Assembly: GCF_018595685.2 (NCBI RefSeq)
Contig: NZ_CP092334.1
Coordinates: 4,233,235 to 4,297,234 of the forward strand
Direction of reading: 5' to 3'
DNA length: 64,000 bases
Source of the DNA: Flavihumibacter rivuli
GTDB lineage: Bacteria > Bacteroidota > Bacteroidia > Chitinophagales > Chitinophagaceae
The notes under the pieces are model-generated. The model made no database searches. It was not told the origin of the DNA and saw only the letters and a program-made list of their open reading frames with translations. The translations under genes were made by a program, and so were the position numbers. Shown here in pieces: positions 42,980 through 53,001 of this stretch; positions within the stretch are counted from its first letter, which is position 1; each line of letters starts with the position of its first letter.

Positions 42980-44959
42980 ATGATCAAGAAAATATTCTTG
43001 CTTGTAGTCTTATTGGCTACAGTGGTTGGCGCGTGGGCTCAGGATAGCAGCACAGTGGTTAACTGGACCTATGAAGCGGTGAAGAAGGAAGGAAAGGTCC
43101 ATGTGATTTTAAAAGGGCAGATCGCCCAGGGTTGGAAGCTTTTTTCCACTACCATGAAAGATGATGAACCTAATACGAGGGTAGCCCTTGATTCCGGCTC
43201 AACGGGTACCATTGCCGCTATTAAAGAGAATGGTAAACTGCTTTCACAGCCGGAGCCTTTGTTTGATAATGCCCTGATCAAATACTTTGAGGGCGGGGTT
43301 GAACTGGATATCCTGGTGGATAATGCCCAGTCCGGTAGCGCTATCAAGGGTAACCTGATGTATATGGCCATGAAGGGGGAGGAGATAGTCGGACCTGAGG
43401 CAAGCCCATTCAAAGTAGAGATCAATACCGCAGGAGAGGTGATAGCCAAAGCAGCAGGTTTGCAGGAACGTTCAGGTGCCAGCCTCAAGCGGGAAGCCAT
43501 AAAGCTTGACTCTCCGGTCAACGATTGCGGCGGTACGGGTATAGAAGAAAGCAAGGAGAAGGGCTTGCTAAGCATTTTTATACTTGGTTTCCTGGGTGGA
43601 CTTATTGCCTTATTCACCCCCTGTGTATTCCCCATGATCCCGCTGACGGTTTCTTTCTTTACCAAGAAGACCCAGGACAGGAAAAAGGGAATCACCAACG
43701 CATTAACCTATGGATTTTTCATTCTCCTGATCTATGTGCTTTTGTCGATACCGTTCCACCTGATGGACAGCCTGAACCCGGAGATACTCAATAATATTTC
43801 CACCAACGTTTGGCTTAACCTGGTATTCTTTGTTATATTTATTGCTTTTGCCTTGTCATTCTTTGGCTTGTACGAGATCACCCTTCCCAGTAGCCTGTCC
43901 AATTCAGTTGACTCAAAGGCTGGGGTAGGGGGAAAGCTGGGGATATTCTTCATGGCCCTTACACTGGCCCTGGTATCCTTCTCCTGTACAGGCCCGATCC
44001 TGGGTTCTTTGCTGGCAGGATCACTTTCCACCAATGGTGGTGCCTGGCAGCTGACAATAGGTATGGCGGGCTTCGGTTTGGCACTAGCCCTCCCCTTTGC
44101 GCTTTTTGCCTTGTTCCCCAATTGGCTCAATGCCATTCCCAAATCCGGTGGTTGGCTTACCACGGTCAAGATCGTACTGGGCTTCCTTGAACTGGCCCTT
44201 GCCATCAAGTTCCTTTCCAACGCCGACCTGGTAAAACACTGGGGACTGTTGAAGCGTGAGGTATTCTTTGCCATCTGGATCATCATCGGTATTGCCCTTA
44301 CACTATACCTGTTTGGAGTCCTCAGGTTCAAGCATGAAGGGCCGGTGAAGAAGTTAAGCAAGCTGAGGATCGCCATTGGGGTGATCGCAGGATTGTTTAC
44401 GATCTATCTGCTGCCTGGCCTTACCAATACATCCTATGCCAACAGGGCACTGATCAGTGGGTTCCCACCACCCCTGACCTATAGCATATACGGCGAAAAA
44501 GCTTCCGGTGGGAAAGGGGTTGAAGCCAATGTGGTTAATGATTATGAGAAGGCACTGGCAATGGCCAAGGCAAGCAATAAGCCACTCTTGATCGACTTTA
44601 CCGGTTGGGCATGCGTGAACTGCCGGAAAATGGAGGAGAATGTTTGGACCCAACCAGAAGTGAAGGAATTGATCGAGAAGGAGTTTATCCTGGTATCCCT
44701 GTATGTGGATGATCGCAAACTGCTTCCAGACGATGAACAGTTCCTCTATACAACTGCAGAGGGGGTGAAGAAGAAGATCGTTACCGTTGGTGATAAGTTT
44801 GCGACCATGGAAACAGAGAACTTTAAGAATGCTTCACAACCACTTTACGTTATTCTTTCACCAGAGGAAAAATTGCTGAACAAGCCTGTGGGCTATACTC
44901 CTGATGAAAAAGAATACCTGGAGTGGCTGAAGTGTGGGATAGATGCTATGCGTAAATGA
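42980..44959 (+). CDS. dsbD: Thiol:disulfide interchange protein DsbD
   Basis: This inner-membrane electron conduit moves reducing power from cytoplasmic thioredoxin to the periplasm. After a signal peptide (MIKKIFLLVVLLATVVGAWAQ) comes an alpha-like domain to about residue 155. An eight-helix CcdA-type domain follows, with cysteines in TPCVFPMIP (residue 215) and SFSCTGPILG. A C-terminal thioredoxin domain carries GWACVNCRKME. The alpha domain has no cysteine pair: the aligned stretch reads MYMAMKGEEIVGPE. I chose the ATG at 42980 (659 residues); a TTG at 42959 would add seven residues. Confidence 0.92.
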   Translation: MIKKIFLLVVLLATVVGAWAQDSSTVVNWTYEAVKKEGKVHVILKGQIAQGWKLFSTTMKDDEPNTRVALDSGSTGTIAAIKENGKLLSQPEPLFDNALIKYFEGGVELDILVDNAQSGSAIKGNLMYMAMKGEEIVGPEASPFKVEINTAGEVIAKAAGLQERSGASLKREAIKLDSPVNDCGGTGIEESKEKGLLSIFILGFLGGLIALFTPCVFPMIPLTVSFFTKKTQDRKKGITNALTYGFFILLIYVLLSIPFHLMDSLNPEILNNISTNVWLNLVFFVIFIAFALSFFGLYEITLPSSLSNSVDSKAGVGGKLGIFFMALTLALVSFSCTGPILGSLLAGSLSTNGGAWQLTIGMAGFGLALALPFALFALFPNWLNAIPKSGGWLTTVKIVLGFLELALAIKFLSNADLVKHWGLLKREVFFAIWIIIGIALTLYLFGVLRFKHEGPVKKLSKLRIAIGVIAGLFTIYLLPGLTNTSYANRALISGFPPPLTYSIYGEKASGGKGVEANVVNDYEKALAMAKASNKPLLIDFTGWACVNCRKMEENVWTQPEVKELIEKEFILVSLYVDDRKLLPDDEQFLYTTAEGVKKKIVTVGDKFATMETENFKNASQPLYVILSPEEKLLNKPVGYTPDEKEYLEWLKCGIDAMRK

Positions 44960-44994
44960 AAAATGTAACAACAATAGTTCCCTTAGGTAAAAAT

Positions 44995-45021
44995 AAAAAA
45001 CCTCCCATCGGGAGGTTTTTT
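44995..45021 (+). terminator. Terminator after dsbD
   Basis: AAAAAACCTCCC and GGGAGGTTTTTT form a perfect 12-bp stem around ATC, ending in a T-run. It lies 35 bp beyond the dsbD stop. Confidence 0.88.
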
Positions 45022-45185
45022 TATAATTAGGCGTCATTCTGCAACAGCCTTCTAACGGGCAAGCGAATCAATTAGTTGTCAGAGGGAGGTACAGAATGAC
45101 AAGAGCTTAGGTCTGATTTACTTTCCAAAATTAAAAGACAGAAGGATACATCGGTGTCAACCTGCCTTAAAATTTCTTTAAAAGC

Positions 45186-45767
45186 TTATAGCGCAATATT
45201 CTTTTCAGTCATCATTTTGCGCAGGTTGATCAATCCATAACGCATGCGACCCAAAGCTGTGTTGATGCTGCAATTGGTAAGGGCAGCGATCTCCTTGAAG
45301 CTCAGTTCGGCATAGTGGCGAAGGATGATCACCTCACGCTGGTCTTCCGGTAAGAGGTCCAGCATCTGGCGAACCCTGTCATGGCTCTGGCGCTTCATGA
45401 TCTTTTCGTCAGCGCCGGCTTCTGTGAAGTTCAACACTTCGAAGATGTCGCGGTCATCGCTGGTCTTGATAGATGGTGCGCGCTTAACCTTACGGAAATG
45501 GTCAACACAGAGGTTGTGTGCAATACGCATGGCCCAGGGCAGGAATTTGCCTTCTTCAGTGTAGCGTCCGCCACGTAAAGTGTCGATGATCTTGATCAGT
45601 ACATCCTGGAAGATATCTTCGGCAAGGTATTTGTCCTTTACCATGAAGAGAATGGATGTGTAAAGCTTGTCTTTGTGACGCAGGATAAGGGTTTCCAATG
45701 CGTTCATGTCGCCATCTACGAACAGATGGATCAGTTCATTGTCAGTTTTAGTGCAATGTGATTTCAT
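45186..45767 (-). CDS. ECF-type RNA polymerase sigma factor
   Basis: The 193-residue sigma factor has region 2 with YLAEDIFQDVLIKIIDTL and KFLPWAMRIAHNLCVDHFRK. Region 4 shows LPEDQREVIILRHYAELSFKEIAALTNCSINTALGRMRYGL. It has no adjoining anti-sigma gene, and its neighbours are the dsbD terminator and divergent uvrA. Sigma factors of this type, without a linked anti-sigma, are widespread in Chitinophagaceae. The signal it responds to cannot be inferred. No phylum-type promoter was found upstream, so it may be expressed by another sigma factor or by itself. Confidence 0.9.
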   Translation of the reverse strand: MKSHCTKTDNELIHLFVDGDMNALETLILRHKDKLYTSILFMVKDKYLAEDIFQDVLIKIIDTLRGGRYTEEGKFLPWAMRIAHNLCVDHFRKVKRAPSIKTSDDRDIFEVLNFTEAGADEKIMKRQSHDRVRQMLDLLPEDQREVIILRHYAELSFKEIAALTNCSINTALGRMRYGLINLRKMMTEKNIAL

Positions 45768-46087
45768 AAACTTCTACGGTTTTTGAAGTTAAAGGATATT
45801 GGTTACAGTAATTAGGGAATAAACAGTTGGAGTAGAGTATCTATACGATAGGCGTGAGTTTTTGGTTTTTCAATTTTTGGATGATTGGTACTCTAAAATA
45901 ATAATTTTTTGAAATAAAAAAGATTTTAGGAAAATTTTTTTTCGAAAATCATAATAAAATAAAACTGGGCCACAGCACAATAAGCAATTCATATTCCTTG
46001 TATATATCGTCCTTTAACTTTTTATAGCTCCCTGTTGTTATCACTGCCTGTTGAATTATCCAATACTTTTGCCCCATCATTATTACT
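45768..46087. other. 320-bp divergent intergenic region between the sigma gene and uvrA
   Basis: This strongly AT-rich region (notably 45890-45960) contains the candidate uvrA promoter. No inverted repeat, LexA-type palindrome or small gene was recognised in it. Confidence 0.5.
46044..46071 (+). promoter_or_regulatory. Candidate promoter of uvrA
   Basis: TACTTTTG at 46064-46071 is a perfect -7 box. CTG at 46044-46046, 17 bp upstream, is one base off the TTG core. The leader would be only about 10 nt. Confidence 0.35.
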
Positions 46088-48907
46088 ATGGCAGTTCGTG
46101 CGAATAAGACCCAAAAGAAAGACCCGGAGCCAGCGGATGGCCTCCCCAGGGATGGTATATATATTAAAGGTGCAAGGGTCCACAATCTCAAGAATGTTAG
46201 TGTGTCCATACCCCGCAGCAAGCTGGTGGTGGTTACCGGGGTGTCTGGATCTGGCAAGTCTTCCCTCACTATCGATACGCTTTTTGCAGAAGGCCAGCGC
46301 CGCTATGCGGAAAGCCTGAGTGCTTATGCCCGTCAGTTCCTGATGCGGATGAACAAGCCTGATGTGGATTATATCAAAGGCCTTTGCCCGGCTATTGCCA
46401 TTGAACAAAAAGTGATCACGCGAACCCCCAGGTCTACGGTAGGTAGTATGACAGAGATCTACGACTACCTGAGGTTGCTCTTTGCAAGGATCGGCCAAAC
46501 CATTTCCCCGGTATCGGGAAGGGTGGTGAAGAAAGACGATGTGAGTGATGTAGTCAGTGCCATCAAGGAATTGAAGCAGGGAGACAAGGTGCTGGTCATC
46601 GTACCCTTCCGCCAGCACAGCAACAGGAAAGTGGAAGAGGAGCTGAATATCCTGCTCCAAAAAGGTTTCAGCAGGCTATATAATAATAATGAGATTTTCC
46701 GGATCGAAGACCTGTTGGATGCCCAGAACTGGCACCTGGTCGAAAAGGCAAAGTCACCTTTTTACCTGTTGATCGACCGACTGGTGGTGAAGGATTTTGA
46801 TGAGGATGACCTGCACCGGATCGCCGATTCCGTAGGTACGGCCTTTTATGAAGGGGAGGGGGAAATGCTCCTGCAGGTAAATGATAAGATCCAGCTATCC
46901 TTTTCCAATCGCTTTGAATTGGATGGGATAAGCTTTGAAGTGCCGGTACCCAACCTTTTTTCCTTCAATAACCCTTTCGGCGCCTGCCCTACCTGTGAAG
47001 GTTTTTCCCAGGTTTTGGGAATTGACGAGGACCTGGTGATTCCTGACAAACGTTTAAGTGTATACGAAGGGGCGGTTGCACCATGGAAGGGCGAGAAGTT
47101 GGGATGGTGGAAAGAACAATTCATCAAGGCTTCCCGTTCAAATGGGTTCCCCATTCATAAGCCCATCGCAGACCTGACCACGGACCAATACAGGATGCTA
47201 TGGAAGGGTTCCGGCTCCGCCTATGGGATCGACGATTTCTTTAAGGAGGTTGAACAGAACCTTTACAAGGTCCAATACCGGGTGTTGCTGTCGCGTTACC
47301 GGGGACGTACAACCTGTCCCGACTGTAATGGCTACAGACTTCGGAAGGAGGCCCTTTATGTGAAAGTGGGCAATAAGCATATCGGGGAATTGTGTGAAAT
47401 GCCGGTAAAGGACCTGATGCGATGGTTTGACGAGTTAGCATTGACCGAATATGACCGCAATGTTGCCAAACGGATACTGATCGAGATCGAGACCAGGATA
47501 AAGACACTACTGGATGTAGGACTCGGGTACCTTACCCTATCCAGGTTGGCCAATAGCCTGAGTGGTGGTGAAAGCCAGCGCATCCAGCTAACACGAAGCC
47601 TTGGAAGCAATCTTACCAATTCCCTCTATATATTGGATGAGCCATCTATTGGACTCCATTCCCGCGATACTGAGCGATTGATCGGTGTGCTAAAATCCCT
47701 TAGGGACCTGGGCAATACCGTTGTGGTGGTGGAACACGATGAAATGATGATGAGGGAGGCCGACCATATCATTGACATGGGACCCCTTGCCAGTCATTTG
47801 GGTGGGGAAGTGGTGGCAGCCGGTAATTACGGGGAGATCGTGGCAAATGATAAAAGCCTGACCGGTAAATACCTTTCTGGCAAGCTCGCTATTGAGCCGC
47901 CATCCCGTATCAGGAACTGGCGCCGTTCAGTGATCGTAAAAGGTGCCAGGCAGCATAACCTGAAGGATATTGATGTGGAATTCCCGCTTGGGGTATTGAC
48001 CGTTGTGAGTGGTGTGAGTGGAAGTGGCAAGACCACTTTGGTCAAGCAGATCCTTTACCCGGCTTTGCAAAAGATAAAAGGGGAATTGGCTGATAAGGTG
48101 GGCTTGCATCGGTCCGTTGAAGGGGATATTGACTTTGTCAGCCAGATAGAACTGGTGGACCAGAACCCGATCGGGAAGTCATCCAGGAGTAACCCGGTGA
48201 CCTATATCAAGGCTTATGATGAGATCCGCGACCTTTTTGCCCGGCAGCCATTGAGCAAGATGCGTGGATTCCAGCCCAAGCATTTCTCTTTCAATGTGGA
48301 TGGTGGACGTTGCGATGCCTGTAAGGGCGAAGGCGAACAGATCGTGGAGATGCAGTTCCTGGCCGATGTTCACCTTACCTGCGAAGTTTGTGGTGGTAAG
48401 AAGTTTAAGGAAGAAGTATTGGAAGTGAACTACAACGGCAGGTCGATTTATGATGTACTTGAAATGAGTGTTGATGAAGCGCTTGAGTTCTTCGCCGAAG
48501 AAAAGGATGTGGTCAATAAGATCAAGCCTCTTAGTGATGTTGGTTTAGGCTATGTAAAATTGGGCCAATCCTCTGATACCCTTTCCGGTGGCGAAGCACA
48601 AAGGGTGAAGCTGGCATCCTTCCTTGGTAAGGGTAAGTCACAGGGGCATATCCTGTTCATCTTCGATGAACCGACGACTGGTCTGCACTTTCATGATATA
48701 AGGAAATTACTGGCTTCTTTCAATGCCCTGATCGACCAGGGGCATTCCATATTGGTGATCGAACATAACACGGATGTGATCAAATGTGCGGATTGGGTAA
48801 TTGACCTTGGGCCTGAAGCGGGTGACGGTGGCGGTAACCTGGTCTATGCGGGAGTGCCTTCGGGATTGAAGAAGGTTAAGGAAAGCCGGACCGGGAAATT
48901 CCTTTAG
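46088..48907 (+). CDS. uvrA: Excinuclease ABC subunit UvrA
   Basis: This DNA-damage recognition ATPase of nucleotide excision repair has 939 residues. The first ATPase module has Walker [10 protein letters not shown] at residues 51-59 and a signature [12 protein letters not shown] before LDEPSIGLH. The second repeats [22 protein letters not shown] and FDEPTTGLH. Both zinc modules are present (CPTCEGF...CPDCNGYR, and CDACKGEGE...CEVCGGKKF). Bacteroidota often carry two UvrA proteins; whether this is the main one cannot be settled from this window. It is transcribed alone, with a terminator beyond its stop. Confidence 0.94.
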   Translation: MAVRANKTQKKDPEPADGLPRDGIYIKGARVHNLKNVSVSIPRSKLVVVTGVSGSGKSSLTIDTLFAEGQRRYAESLSAYARQFLMRMNKPDVDYIKGLCPAIAIEQKVITRTPRSTVGSMTEIYDYLRLLFARIGQTISPVSGRVVKKDDVSDVVSAIKELKQGDKVLVIVPFRQHSNRKVEEELNILLQKGFSRLYNNNEIFRIEDLLDAQNWHLVEKAKSPFYLLIDRLVVKDFDEDDLHRIADSVGTAFYEGEGEMLLQVNDKIQLSFSNRFELDGISFEVPVPNLFSFNNPFGACPTCEGFSQVLGIDEDLVIPDKRLSVYEGAVAPWKGEKLGWWKEQFIKASRSNGFPIHKPIADLTTDQYRMLWKGSGSAYGIDDFFKEVEQNLYKVQYRVLLSRYRGRTTCPDCNGYRLRKEALYVKVGNKHIGELCEMPVKDLMRWFDELALTEYDRNVAKRILIEIETRIKTLLDVGLGYLTLSRLANSLSGGESQRIQLTRSLGSNLTNSLYILDEPSIGLHSRDTERLIGVLKSLRDLGNTVVVVEHDEMMMREADHIIDMGPLASHLGGEVVAAGNYGEIVANDKSLTGKYLSGKLAIEPPSRIRNWRRSVIVKGARQHNLKDIDVEFPLGVLTVVSGVSGSGKTTLVKQILYPALQKIKGELADKVGLHRSVEGDIDFVSQIELVDQNPIGKSSRSNPVTYIKAYDEIRDLFARQPLSKMRGFQPKHFSFNVDGGRCDACKGEGEQIVEMQFLADVHLTCEVCGGKKFKEEVLEVNYNGRSIYDVLEMSVDEALEFFAEEKDVVNKIKPLSDVGLGYVKLGQSSDTLSGGEAQRVKLASFLGKGKSQGHILFIFDEPTTGLHFHDIRKLLASFNALIDQGHSILVIEHNTDVIKCADWVIDLGPEAGDGGGNLVYAGVPSGLKKVKESRTGKFL

Positions 48908-48917
48908 CGAAAGCAAT

Positions 48918-48952
48918 AAAAAAGGGAATGGATGATCTCCATTCCCTTTTTT
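48918..48952. terminator. Bidirectional terminator between uvrA and the DUF4293 gene
   Basis: AAAAAAGGGAATGGA and TCCATTCCCTTTTTT form a perfect 15-bp stem around TGATC. A-run and T-run flanks let it work for both convergent genes. Confidence 0.9.
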
Positions 48953-48972
48953 ATTTATGTTATATTATTTCA

Positions 48973-49398
48973 TTAGCGAAGCCTGTCGAGGCTTTTCACC
49001 AGTTTTTCATCCTTCCTTATACTACCGGATGCCATAAAGAGCAGTATCATCATCGCTATTGGCAATAAACCGCCCCATTGGTAGGTGCCCTGGGTGATGG
49101 GGGTACTTTTCTTGAAAGCTTCAATATAATATACCTGTAAGCCTATCACGACAATGGATAAGAGGGCGCCGGAAATGGCGAGCTTATATTGGGTAGGCCT
49201 GTTCTTGTATAGAAAAATAGCAATGATCGACATGCAGGCAATGCCCACGATCAATGCAAATGCCAGCAAGTTTTCCGTTGCCAGGAAATTGCGCGAACTG
49301 CCGTCTGATAGTGTTGCATGGAAGAGGGGAACCTTGGCCATGGTGAAGCCACAAATAGCAGCGAGGGCCAGCCAAACCGTCTGAATTCGTTGAATCAT
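48973..49398 (-). CDS. DUF4293-family membrane protein
   Basis: The 141-residue protein has four transmembrane segments and begins MIQRIQTVWLALAAI, the characteristic start of DUF4293, a Bacteroidota family of unknown function. The last 25 residues are charged and probably cytoplasmic. It is the most downstream of a set of minus-strand genes, separated from its neighbour by 85 bp. Confidence 0.85.
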   Translation of the reverse strand: MIQRIQTVWLALAAICGFTMAKVPLFHATLSDGSSRNFLATENLLAFALIVGIACMSIIAIFLYKNRPTQYKLAISGALLSIVVIGLQVYYIEAFKKSTPITQGTYQWGGLLPIAMMILLFMASGSIRKDEKLVKSLDRLR

Positions 49399-49483
49399 AA
49401 GCGTTACTATTTGCTGTAAATATAGGTCATATTGGTGCGATATAAGGGGAGTTTGCGGATATTGTATCGGTTCACTGAGGCGC

Positions 49484-50266
49484 TTATTTAATACTCCCGA
49501 ACGACTTCTTGTCGTTTTGTTGCCGCTGGTATATTAGCCGGCGGTAGTAGTCAATGGCAATATCCCCATAATTGTAGGCTGTGTTGCTCATTGAACTGGT
49601 TTTGAAATAGGATTGCCTCATTAGTTTCCTGATCCTGTCTTCCGCCAGCCAGTAACCACTATTATAGGCTGTTGCATAAAACCTGATTTTCTCTTCCCTG
49701 GAGGCCCAGGTCTGGCTTCGATACCGTTGGTCCATCCACTTGAAGAACACTGTCAGGTAGGTCAATTGTCCGTCTAGCCTTGTCAGCCTCTCCAGCCTTC
49801 TTTCCCTTCCCGAACTTGAATTGAACTTGTCCCTGTCCTGATCGGGTCCCACCCCCTGGCCAACCCAGTGGGATGTGAGGCCAGGTTCTGACTCCAGCCT
49901 TTCAGCAAAGGACGGTTTCATTTGCAGGGGGCCAACAGAGAAATCTGAATACTGGGTTCCGAACTGAACATACATTACCTGCAGGGCTAGCACCTCAAGG
50001 CTATTGCTGATATCACTGTACCGGATCAACTCGGGGAAGACAATAGCCATGGCTTCCTCGGGGACGATCCCGAATGATGCCAGCTTCCTGAATTGGCTAT
50101 CGTTTTCTTGCAGGAATTTTTCAGCTTTGGGATAATCCCTACCCAACAAGGAAGCAAATCTACCCTGTGCCATTATGCTGGCCGTTCCTAATAACAACAG
50201 CCAGGAAAAAAGCAGGTACCCTAGCCTACCAGGGCATGGTACACTGTATGATCTCTTTGTTTTCAT
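49484..50266 (-). CDS. Exported protein with a possible lysozyme-like (transglycosylase) fold
   Basis: The 260-residue protein has an N-terminal hydrophobic signal region (about residues 15-33, ending IMAQ). A segment with FPELIRY (Glu79) precedes SVGPLQMKPSF (residues 110-120). The pairing of a Glu after a helix with a later S/G-x-G-x-x-Q-x-x-P block resembles soluble lytic transglycosylases, and a YNSGYW stretch follows. A peptidoglycan-cleaving role is therefore possible, but no exact family is recognised. Its ATG at 50266 lies 41 bp inside the upstream gene, so the two are probably translated together. Confidence 0.6.
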   Translation of the reverse strand: MKTKRSYSVPCPGRLGYLLFSWLLLLGTASIMAQGRFASLLGRDYPKAEKFLQENDSQFRKLASFGIVPEEAMAIVFPELIRYSDISNSLEVLALQVMYVQFGTQYSDFSVGPLQMKPSFAERLESEPGLTSHWVGQGVGPDQDRDKFNSSSGRERRLERLTRLDGQLTYLTVFFKWMDQRYRSQTWASREEKIRFYATAYNSGYWLAEDRIRKLMRQSYFKTSSMSNTAYNYGDIAIDYYRRLIYQRQQNDKKSFGSIK

Positions 50267-51353
50267 TGATACGCAGGAAATGAAGTTTGTTACCGTTGGC
50301 CGTTCTTTCAACCGTTGGAAGGATGCCTGTTCTTACCTGGCTGCCATCAGAAAATTGGAGACCACGGTATGAAACAGTGCAGTACTGGCTGCCATCCGCA
50401 TTTAACACCAGCTGGGTTCTGTCCTCCAGGTCTAGTTCATGGATCACTTTCCCGGCTTTGTAGATCTTCGTTGTGTTGTCGTTATCACCCCGGTCTGCCA
50501 CCACATAGTCTTTTCCATTGGCCAGTTCAAACACCCTGGAATTCTGTGAATAAGGTCCTGTATTTTCACCGTCTTCATTGCAGTACTCAGTCTTCAGGTC
50601 AAAGGAATTGATCTTGTAAAGGAACCTTCCCGATGAGCGGTTCTGCAAAACTTCGGCCATCATCGCATTCGGAAGTTCAATGTTCTTTTTGGTTTTAGGT
50701 TGGTGTACCGTTATGAGGTTATTGCGGTCTCCTTTTTGTCCCATGGTGATATAGGTAAGGAAATCCCTGTTGGGGTCATAGGCTGCTGCCATAGGCGTAA
50801 CGCCCTGGTCAAGTGTGGTCAATACTTTTCCATTGTACTTCAGTACCATTTTGTAGTCTGGGGTATAGGCCATCATGTCCTTCAGGTTAGTGGTTGTCCC
50901 CTCCCTATATTCTGACAGTGCCATGCCTGTAGATTTTTTTGATCCCAATTGTTCTTTGCTAAGGCTCTTGAATGGACCCTGCCTGCCGGAGGAACTAAGG
51001 ATGAAAAAGCCTTCCTTGGTCCTGGTAACGATCAGGTAATCATTAACGCCATTGCTGCCAATGATCAATTGTGATTCATCGCTTATGATGTATTCTCCCG
51101 CTTGTAATTGTCCCAAAGATTTTTCAGTTAACGCATTGCCTCCGGGTAATTTATCCTGGTTGCTTTCCGGGGAATTTGGGCTGCTGTTGCCCTGGTTATT
51201 ACCGGAAGAGGATTTGTTGTCTGTGCTCCCGGATGGTTTGTTAATGGCCTGGTTTACCTTGTTCTTTACTTTGTTCAGGATGCCTTGTGCAGGGGCCAGG
51301 TTGGCCGCCAATAAAAGCATAAGAATGAAGGCTGGCATGCATGATTTTTTCAT
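50226..51353 (-). CDS. Exported protein of unknown function
   Basis: I do not recognise this 375-residue protein. It has a signal peptide (about residues 1-23, ending APAQ) and a short amphipathic stretch, ILNKVKNKVNQAINK. A low-complexity linker rich in Ser, Asn, Gly and Gln follows (about residues 40-75). The remainder is rich in beta-strand patterns, with repeated YDPNRDFLTYITMG-like blades that could be a propeller. The 3' end overlaps the putative lysozyme-fold gene by 41 bp. Confidence 0.65.
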   Translation of the reverse strand: MKKSCMPAFILMLLLAANLAPAQGILNKVKNKVNQAINKPSGSTDNKSSSGNNQGNSSPNSPESNQDKLPGGNALTEKSLGQLQAGEYIISDESQLIIGSNGVNDYLIVTRTKEGFFILSSSGRQGPFKSLSKEQLGSKKSTGMALSEYREGTTTNLKDMMAYTPDYKMVLKYNGKVLTTLDQGVTPMAAAYDPNRDFLTYITMGQKGDRNNLITVHQPKTKKNIELPNAMMAEVLQNRSSGRFLYKINSFDLKTEYCNEDGENTGPYSQNSRVFELANGKDYVVADRGDNDNTTKIYKAGKVIHELDLEDRTQLVLNADGSQYCTVSYRGLQFSDGSQVRTGILPTVERTANGNKLHFLRINENKEIIQCTMPW

Positions 51354-51564
51354 ATAGGTCTGTTTGAAAATGGGGTGATGACTAATGTGCTCAGGCCTTA
51401 TGTAGCTTTCAATGAGTGTGACCGGAATGAAGGGGTAGGGAAGGAGAATATTGGACAGGAAACAATTCTTCTTTAAGATACAAAATAGAATTGATACTGG
51501 CCGGAAATGATGGTATTTCGGCCATTTAGTTGATCGATGTGAGGACTGCTGCTTAGCAGGTACA

Positions 51565-51597
51565 TAAAAAATGCCATCGGCTAACCCGATGGCATTC
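51565..51597 (-). terminator. Terminator after glyA
   Basis: ATGCCATCGG (51571-51580) and CCGATGGCAT (51586-51595) form a 10-bp stem around CTAAC. The A-run at 51565-51570 gives a T-run beyond the hairpin on the minus strand. Confidence 0.85.
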
Positions 51598-51618
51598 CTG
51601 GAAGATCTTTCGGAACTA

Positions 51619-52899
51619 TTATCCTAACTCAGGATACAATGGGAACTGTCCCATGAATTCATTAACTGATTTCCTTACGGCTGCAATGATGGCTTCGTCA
51701 TCTGCATTCATCAATACCTTGTCAATGGCGTTGATCACAAACTCCATATGTTCTTCTTTCATGCCACGGCTGGTAATGGCCGGCACACCAACCCTGATAC
51801 CCGAGGTCACGAATGCACTCTTGTCATCAAATGGTACCATATTCTTGTTCAGGGTAATATCCGCCTTGCCCAATACCTGTTCGGCCTTTTTACCACTGAT
51901 ATTCTTGTTGCGAAGGTCGATCAGCATCAGGTGGTTGTCGGTTCCATCACTGATGATCTTGTAACCCCTGTCAACCAAAGCTGTCGACATAGCCTGGGCG
52001 TTCTTCACGATCTGCTGGGCATAGGTTGTGAATTCATCACTCAGCAATTCCCCAAAGGCTACAGCTTTGGCAGCGATCACATGCTCCAGCGGACCGCCCT
52101 GGGTGCCGGGGAAAACAGCCATATCCAGCAGGTTGCTCATCATGCGGATATTGCCTTTTACATCTTTCAGGCCGAAGGGGTTCTCGAAGTCCTTTTTCAT
52201 GAGGATGATACCGCCGCGAGGACCCCGCAATGTTTTATGGGTAGTAGAAGTAACAAAATGACAATGTTCGAAGGGAGAGCTAAGCAATCCCTTAGCGATC
52301 AGGCCTGCAGGATGCGCCATATCACAAAGCACAAAAGCGCCAACCTCGTCTGCCACCTTACGGATGCGGGCATAATCCCAGTCACGGCTGTAGGCAGAAG
52401 CGCCACAGATGATCAGTTTGGGTTTTTCCTCGCGGGCAACTTTTTCCAGCATGGCATAATCCACCAGGCCAGTCTCTTTTTCCACACCGTAGAAGAAGGG
52501 TTGGTAAAGTTTTCCTGAGAAGTTTACCGCTGAACCATGGGTCAGGTGTCCGCCCATGCTCAGGTCTAGGCCCAGGATCTTGTCCCCGGGTTGGAGAATG
52601 GCCAGCATTACTGCAGCATTGGCCTGGGCACCACTATGGGGCTGTACGTTCGCATACTCACAGTCAAATGCCTGCTTGATGCGGTCGATTGCCAGTTGCT
52701 CGGTCTGGTCAACGATCTCACAACCGCCATAATACCTGCGTCCGGGGTAACCTTCAGCGTATTTATTGGTCAATACACTTCCCATTGCCTGCATTACCTG
52801 CAGTGAGGTGAAGTTTTCGGAAGCGATCAATTCAATTCCGTGACGTTGGCGATCCAATTCCTTGCGGATGAGGTCGAAAACCAGGGCATCGTGTTGCAT
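51619..52899 (-). CDS. glyA: Serine hydroxymethyltransferase
   Basis: This PLP enzyme converts serine and tetrahydrofolate to glycine and methylene-tetrahydrofolate. The PLP lysine is Lys222 in [13 protein letters not shown]. The family start [10 protein letters not shown] lies near residues 23-32, and [13 protein letters not shown] at 48-59. Length is 426 residues. It forms its own transcription unit with a promoter-like box close upstream and a strong terminator downstream. Confidence 0.96.
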   Translation of the reverse strand: MQHDALVFDLIRKELDRQRHGIELIASENFTSLQVMQAMGSVLTNKYAEGYPGRRYYGGCEIVDQTEQLAIDRIKQAFDCEYANVQPHSGAQANAAVMLAILQPGDKILGLDLSMGGHLTHGSAVNFSGKLYQPFFYGVEKETGLVDYAMLEKVAREEKPKLIICGASAYSRDWDYARIRKVADEVGAFVLCDMAHPAGLIAKGLLSSPFEHCHFVTSTTHKTLRGPRGGIILMKKDFENPFGLKDVKGNIRMMSNLLDMAVFPGTQGGPLEHVIAAKAVAFGELLSDEFTTYAQQIVKNAQAMSTALVDRGYKIISDGTDNHLMLIDLRNKNISGKKAEQVLGKADITLNKNMVPFDDKSAFVTSGIRVGVPAITSRGMKEEHMEFVINAIDKVLMNADDEAIIAAVRKSVNEFMGQFPLYPELG

Positions 52900-52917
52900 G
52901 AGTCAAAAAATTTGCCG

Positions 52918-52948
52918 CAAAAATACGGCAAACTCGCGGGATGGCCAC
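52918..52948 (-). promoter_or_regulatory. Candidate promoter of glyA
   Basis: On the minus strand TATTTTTG (52918-52925) is a perfect -7 box. GTG (52946-52948), 20 bp upstream, is one base off the TTG core. The leader would be about a dozen nucleotides. Confidence 0.4.
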
Positions 52949-52957
52949 TATAAACTA

Positions 52958-52990
52958 AGGGCATCCTGCTGTTCAGCTTCAGGACGCCCT
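52958..52990 (-). terminator. Probable terminator after hsp20
   Basis: In minus-strand RNA AGGGCGUCCUG pairs with CAGGAUGCCCU (one G-U pair) around an 11-base loop. The following sequence, UAGUUU, is only a weak U-tract. Confidence 0.5.
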
Positions 52991-53001
52991 TTTGCTATGA
53001 T

